From contig JAEYUU010000431.1 of the NCBI GenBank assembly GCA_023429545.1, forward strand, positions 1-9,433: a stretch of 9,433 nucleotides of DNA, read 5' to 3'. Position 1 is the stretch's first letter; every line of letters begins with the position of its first letter. The translations under genes and the position numbers were made by a program. The stretch comes from Verrucomicrobiota bacterium. Lineage in GTDB: Bacteria > Verrucomicrobiota > Verrucomicrobiia > Verrucomicrobiales > Verrucomicrobiaceae. Of the stretch, positions 6,508-9,433 are shown piece by piece. The notes beneath the pieces were generated by a model, which saw only the letters and a program-made list of their open reading frames with translations, did no database searches and was not told the DNA's origin.

Positions 6508-6876
6508 AGCACCCGGGTTCGGGGTGAGATGGAACAGGAATGTTCACAGTAAAAAAGGCGGCGTGTGCATATCATTCGTGAGAATACCGGGATGGAGTGG
6601 ACACCTCGCCTTTTCCATCTGAGTCTACGGGACTCTGCCGCAGAGCATCACAGGCTTGCACGCTCAGCGTTCGCTTAGCGACCTTTCTACGAGACGCTCG
6701 CGAGTCGCTTGGCGACAGACCGGCCACGATGAGGTGTTGTGTCACATTGAGCTGAAATGCCTCCAGGCCACGGGCCCGAACCTCCTTCCACTCCTTTGCT
6801 GCTCTGTAGCCTGGCAAGCCACCCGATTTGTGCGCCCGGTGAAAGTTCCACCCGAGTCTCCACCGTATCACCACCC
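6508..6876. other. Intergenic region with a cluster of short palindromes
   Basis: No convincing gene. The clearest structure is a run of small perfect palindromes: ACGCT-C-AGCGT (6660-6670), directly followed by TCGCT-T-AGCGA (6671-6681), then CTCGCGAG (6697-6704) and GTCGC-TTG-GCGAC (6704-6716). GAACA-GGAA-TGTTC is at 6532-6545. An open frame upstream of the next gene runs from an ATG at 6757 but encodes a proline-rich sequence with atypical codon third positions, so I treat it as untranslated leader. Confidence 0.5.
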
Positions 6877-7653
6877 GTGACTCCCCCGTCCCATCTGCTG
6901 GCAAAGAAGCTGGTGCTTCTGGCGATGCATGGTGCTGCACTCGTGGTCTTGTACACGATGACGGCGGAGACCACCCAGGCCGCGGAGATGCCCCCTGAGG
7001 CTCCAGCGGCAAAGGTGGATGAAGACCTGCCGCAGCCTCTGAAGAGCGACGCCTTTGAGGGCCTGCTGGCGAACTCGCCCTTCACCCGCACGCTGGGCAT
7101 GTCGGACTCCCTCATCCTCACGGGTGTCGCCCGCTTCAACAACGAGGTTCATGCCACGCTCATGGATACCCAGACCATGGAGTCCCACGTGGTCTCCAAA
7201 ACGCCGAATCGCGAGGGCTGGCAGTTGATAGCCATCGGCGGCGACCCGGCGCAGATGCACACGTGGACCGCGAAGATTCAGACGCAGGGTGGTCAGATCA
7301 CCATCATCCGCTACCAGAAGCCACCGCCCAAACCCGCGCGTGGCATGCCGGGAGTCCGTGGTCCCGGAGGTTCTCCCGGTGGTGGACCGGGCGGGAGCCC
7401 GCCGCCCCTGAGCCCATCCCAAATCGAAGAGGCAAAGAAGGCGGCAATAAACTATCGCGAAGGATTCAACTCGGACGGCTACCCCCGGCAGCCTCCGCCC
7501 GAGATGGTGGAGAAGCTCTCGCGCCTGAATGTCGAGCAGCGGGAGGCCATCAATCGCGAGATGATCGGCATTCGCAATCAGGGCCTCGGCATGGACGAGC
7601 GCCGCCGCATCTACGAGAACATGGTGGTCCGTGCTTCCCAGCGGGGACGGTGA
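6877..7653 (+). CDS. Hypothetical exported or membrane-anchored protein
   Basis: 258 residues from a GTG at 6877. This start is chosen because it places KK followed by a hydrophobic stretch (LVLLAMHGAALVVLYTM, about 12-28) at the N-terminus, as in a signal peptide or signal anchor; an in-frame ATG at 6757 would add 40 proline-rich residues with less typical codons, and an ATG at 6925 would cut into the hydrophobic segment. A conserved-looking core (SPFTRTLGMSDSLILTGVA, 67-85) runs on through VHATLMDTQTMESHVVSKTP and resembles small periplasmic hypothetical proteins I associate with Verrucomicrobia. A proline/glycine low-complexity linker (about 148-180) follows, then a charged helical tail (181-258). 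No enzyme motif is visible. No good ribosome binding site is seen. It converges with the amidase gene; function not recognised. Confidence 0.75.
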   Translation: MTPPSHLLAKKLVLLAMHGAALVVLYTMTAETTQAAEMPPEAPAAKVDEDLPQPLKSDAFEGLLANSPFTRTLGMSDSLILTGVARFNNEVHATLMDTQTMESHVVSKTPNREGWQLIAIGGDPAQMHTWTAKIQTQGGQITIIRYQKPPPKPARGMPGVRGPGGSPGGGPGGSPPPLSPSQIEEAKKAAINYREGFNSDGYPRQPPPEMVEKLSRLNVEQREAINREMIGIRNQGLGMDERRRIYENMVVRASQRGR

Positions 7654-7666
7654 CTTTCATCCGCCC

Positions 7667-7691
7667 ATGCCTTCTCACTTGAGCAAGGCAT
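7667..7691. terminator. Hairpin between convergent genes, possible bidirectional terminator
   Basis: ATGCCTTCTC (7667-7676) pairs with GAGCAAGGCAT (7681-7691) around loop ACTT, ten pairs with one bulged C at 7684. It begins 14 bases after the stop of the plus-strand gene and contains the stop and last codons of the minus-strand amidase. The position suits shared termination of converging transcripts. Neither strand has a T-run after the stem, so it is not a classical intrinsic terminator and may instead block convergent transcription or protect 3' ends. Confidence 0.5.
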
Positions 7692-9351
7692 CAAGCTTCG
7701 GCCGCTGGCGGTGGAAGTTCGTGACTGCCTGATAGGCTGCGGCGAGCTGCACCGCGTCCGCCTCGCCGTAGAGCTGTGCGATAAAACAGATGCTCGCGGG
7801 TGTGCCGCCGGTCTTGTCGCCATTGGGCACGACCACGCACGGGTGACCGGACATGTTGGCGTAGAGCATCTGGTTTCCACTCCGGCAGGGGGCGACAATG
7901 ATGTCCACCTCTTCAAACAGCCTGGCCATTTCCACCACGAGACGGGTGCGCAGGCGCATCGCCTGGATGTACTCCACCGCAGGAATGAAGCGAGCGGAAC
8001 GGAACACATTGGGCCAGCTTGAGGCGGCCTGCTGCACGAGTTGGTCATCCTGGTTGGAACGCGTCAACTCATCAAAGGCGGCCGCGGCTTCAGCGTCGAG
8101 GATGAGTCGCAAGGGAGCCTTGGGGATGCGGGGCCACTCCACGTCCCGCAGCTCGCAGCCGAGCGTACGCAGGGTCTCGATCGTGGCGAGGTTGTTGGCC
8201 AGATTCTCTGCATTGCCCTCGAATTCTTTTTTCACGATGCCAACGCGGAGCTGCTTCTTCTTTTCCGTGAAGGGAAAAGCCGCATCCACAGCGGTCGGGT
8301 CCGCGGCATCGGCACCTCGCATGACATTCAAGACAAGAGCGCAATCCTCCGCGGAGCGTGCCAGCGGCCCTATCTTGTCCATGGTCCAGCACAGGGTCAT
8401 GGCACCCGCGCGACTGACCCTGCCGAAGGAGGGACGCAGACCGGTGGTGCCGCACACAGAGGAGGGCGAAACGATGGAGCCCATGGTCTCACTGCCAATG
8501 GCGAAGGGCACCAGACCTGCCGCCACTGCCGATGCGGAGCCTGCGGAGGAGCCGCTTGATCCAGTCTCGGGATTCCAGGGATTCCGCGTGAGTCCGCCAT
8601 GCCAGACATCTCCCATGGCCAGCTCTCCGAGGCTGGTCTTCGCCACCAGGACTGCACCCGCCTCCTCCAGCTTGCGGATGACCGTCGCGTCAGCAGCAGG
8701 AATGCGATTGATGTTCAATGATACACCCCACGTGGTCGCGATGCCTTTCGTGTCGAGCAGGTCCTTGACCGCATAAGGAATGCCATGCAAGGGACCACGC
8801 CACTTGCCCTCGCGCAGCTCGGCGTCGGCGCGCTTCGCCTGCGTGAGCGCGAGCTCCTCCGTCAAGGTGACGACACAGTGGAGGCGCGGACCAAACTTCT
8901 TGAGCCTGTCCAGGTGGAAGCGTGTCAATTCCTCCGAAGAAATCTGCCGGGACCGAAGGAGCGTGGCCAGCTCTGCCACTGTTGCGAACGCGAGATCCTC
9001 GTCATTGTCGGGGCGCTTGAAGGTATCGCCCGGCTCCCAGACCGGCGGCTTCTCTTCCTTTTGGATGTGGAAGCCCGGGGGCAGCGGATTGAAGAGAAAA
9101 GCCGGCGCGAGTTCGTTGGGGAATGACTCCTGCCGGAGCAGCTCATAGTTGCGGAGGCGATTGCGCAAGGCACCGAGCATCGTCTCCCGTTCCTCCTCGG
9201 AGAACTGAAGCCCCAGCACCTTCTCCGCCACGCCGATGGTCTGCGGGGAGATGACCGGCTCTTCACCTTGCAAAGAGACAGCTGCCATGTGGAGCGCGCC
9301 GCCAGCAACAAGAACGGTCGCCAGTGCGCGGAGAGGTCGGTTGGGCTTCAT
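7675..9351 (-). CDS. Secreted amidase-signature family hydrolase
   Basis: 558 residues from the ATG at 9351. The Ser-cisSer-Lys triad of the amidase-signature family is complete: K196 in YAVKDLLDT, S268 in GSSAGSA and S292 in TMGSIVSP, with the standard 24-residue gap between the two serines. Such enzymes hydrolyse amide bonds, releasing ammonia or an amine; the substrate cannot be told from sequence. Features against it being the GatA subunit of the tRNA amidotransferase are the signal peptide (basic KPNRPLR, then ALATVLVAGGALHMAAV), a long N-terminal extension of about 110 residues before the catalytic domain, and no gatB/gatC neighbours. An in-frame ATG at 9417 would add 22 residues before the signal peptide, so 9351 is preferred; neither has a clear ribosome binding site. 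The nucleophile loop has Met where Gly or Asp is more usual. Probably acts in the periplasm. Confidence 0.9.
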   Translation of the reverse strand: MKPNRPLRALATVLVAGGALHMAAVSLQGEEPVISPQTIGVAEKVLGLQFSEEERETMLGALRNRLRNYELLRQESFPNELAPAFLFNPLPPGFHIQKEEKPPVWEPGDTFKRPDNDEDLAFATVAELATLLRSRQISSEELTRFHLDRLKKFGPRLHCVVTLTEELALTQAKRADAELREGKWRGPLHGIPYAVKDLLDTKGIATTWGVSLNINRIPAADATVIRKLEEAGAVLVAKTSLGELAMGDVWHGGLTRNPWNPETGSSGSSAGSASAVAAGLVPFAIGSETMGSIVSPSSVCGTTGLRPSFGRVSRAGAMTLCWTMDKIGPLARSAEDCALVLNVMRGADAADPTAVDAAFPFTEKKKQLRVGIVKKEFEGNAENLANNLATIETLRTLGCELRDVEWPRIPKAPLRLILDAEAAAAFDELTRSNQDDQLVQQAASSWPNVFRSARFIPAVEYIQAMRLRTRLVVEMARLFEEVDIIVAPCRSGNQMLYANMSGHPCVVVPNGDKTGGTPASICFIAQLYGEADAVQLAAAYQAVTNFHRQRPKLDALLK

Positions 9352-9433
9352 GAGTGGGAGAAGGAATGCGCTGGTATTTTCAAACAACAAGCCCAATCGA
9401 GATTGCGTGGGTAGCATGGCAACTGATGCGACC

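Noticed and set aside
6757..6876. Upstream start for the exported hypothetical protein
   Set aside because: It would put 40 proline-rich residues before the signal sequence, with codon use unlike the rest of the gene.
7898..8776. Plus-strand open frame of 292 codons opposite the amidase
   Set aside because: The product is Ser/Arg/Ala-rich low-information sequence, antisense to the amidase triad region.
9352..9417. Upstream ATG for the amidase
   Set aside because: It would bury the signal peptide behind 22 extra residues; the ATG at 9351 gives a normal N-terminus.

Overview
The window is GC-rich bacterial chromosome. It most likely comes from the Verrucomicrobiota: a Tat-exported DUF1501 protein, a RAYT transposase of the kind common in that phylum, a large secreted amidase-signature enzyme and weak or absent Shine-Dalgarno sequences fit together best there. 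This assignment is an inference from gene content; no rRNA or marker gene is present.

Layout. (1) 1-3140, plus strand: the 3' part of a TPR/helical-repeat gene, then a DUF1501 gene 62 bases downstream, probably co-transcribed. (2) 3208-4103: a self-contained RAYT (REP-associated tyrosine transposase) flanked by two long inverted repeats. Each repeat carries a REP-like hairpin with a 5' GTAG, so the unit looks like a REPtron. (3) 4158-6220, mostly minus strand: a two-gene module in which a small MerR/excisionase-type HTH protein is translationally coupled (ATGA overlap) to an ATPase joining a DnaB N-terminal domain to a RepA-like (AAA_25) motor. The ATPase gene ends inside a nested tandem-repeat tract. 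The HTH gene appears to have its first helix and N-terminus in a different frame. Upstream lies a stretch rich in palindromes. (4) 6221-6876: no convincing gene, but a very long AT-rich hairpin (6450-6507) and a cluster of small perfect palindromes (6660-6716). (5) 6877-9351: a secreted or membrane-anchored hypothetical protein (plus) converging on a secreted amidase (minus), with a hairpin between them that overlaps the amidase stop codon.

How it fits together. The outer genes (TPR, DUF1501, hypothetical exported protein, amidase) look like ordinary cell-envelope genes of this phylum. The middle 3 kb is accessory: a REP/RAYT unit beside what resembles the replication or control module of a mobile element, without integrase, relaxase or virion genes in view. 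The items most worth checking are the split reading frame of the HTH gene, the DnaB_N-RepA fusion with its palindrome-rich upstream region, the GTAG-REP pair around the RAYT, and the 58-base hairpin.
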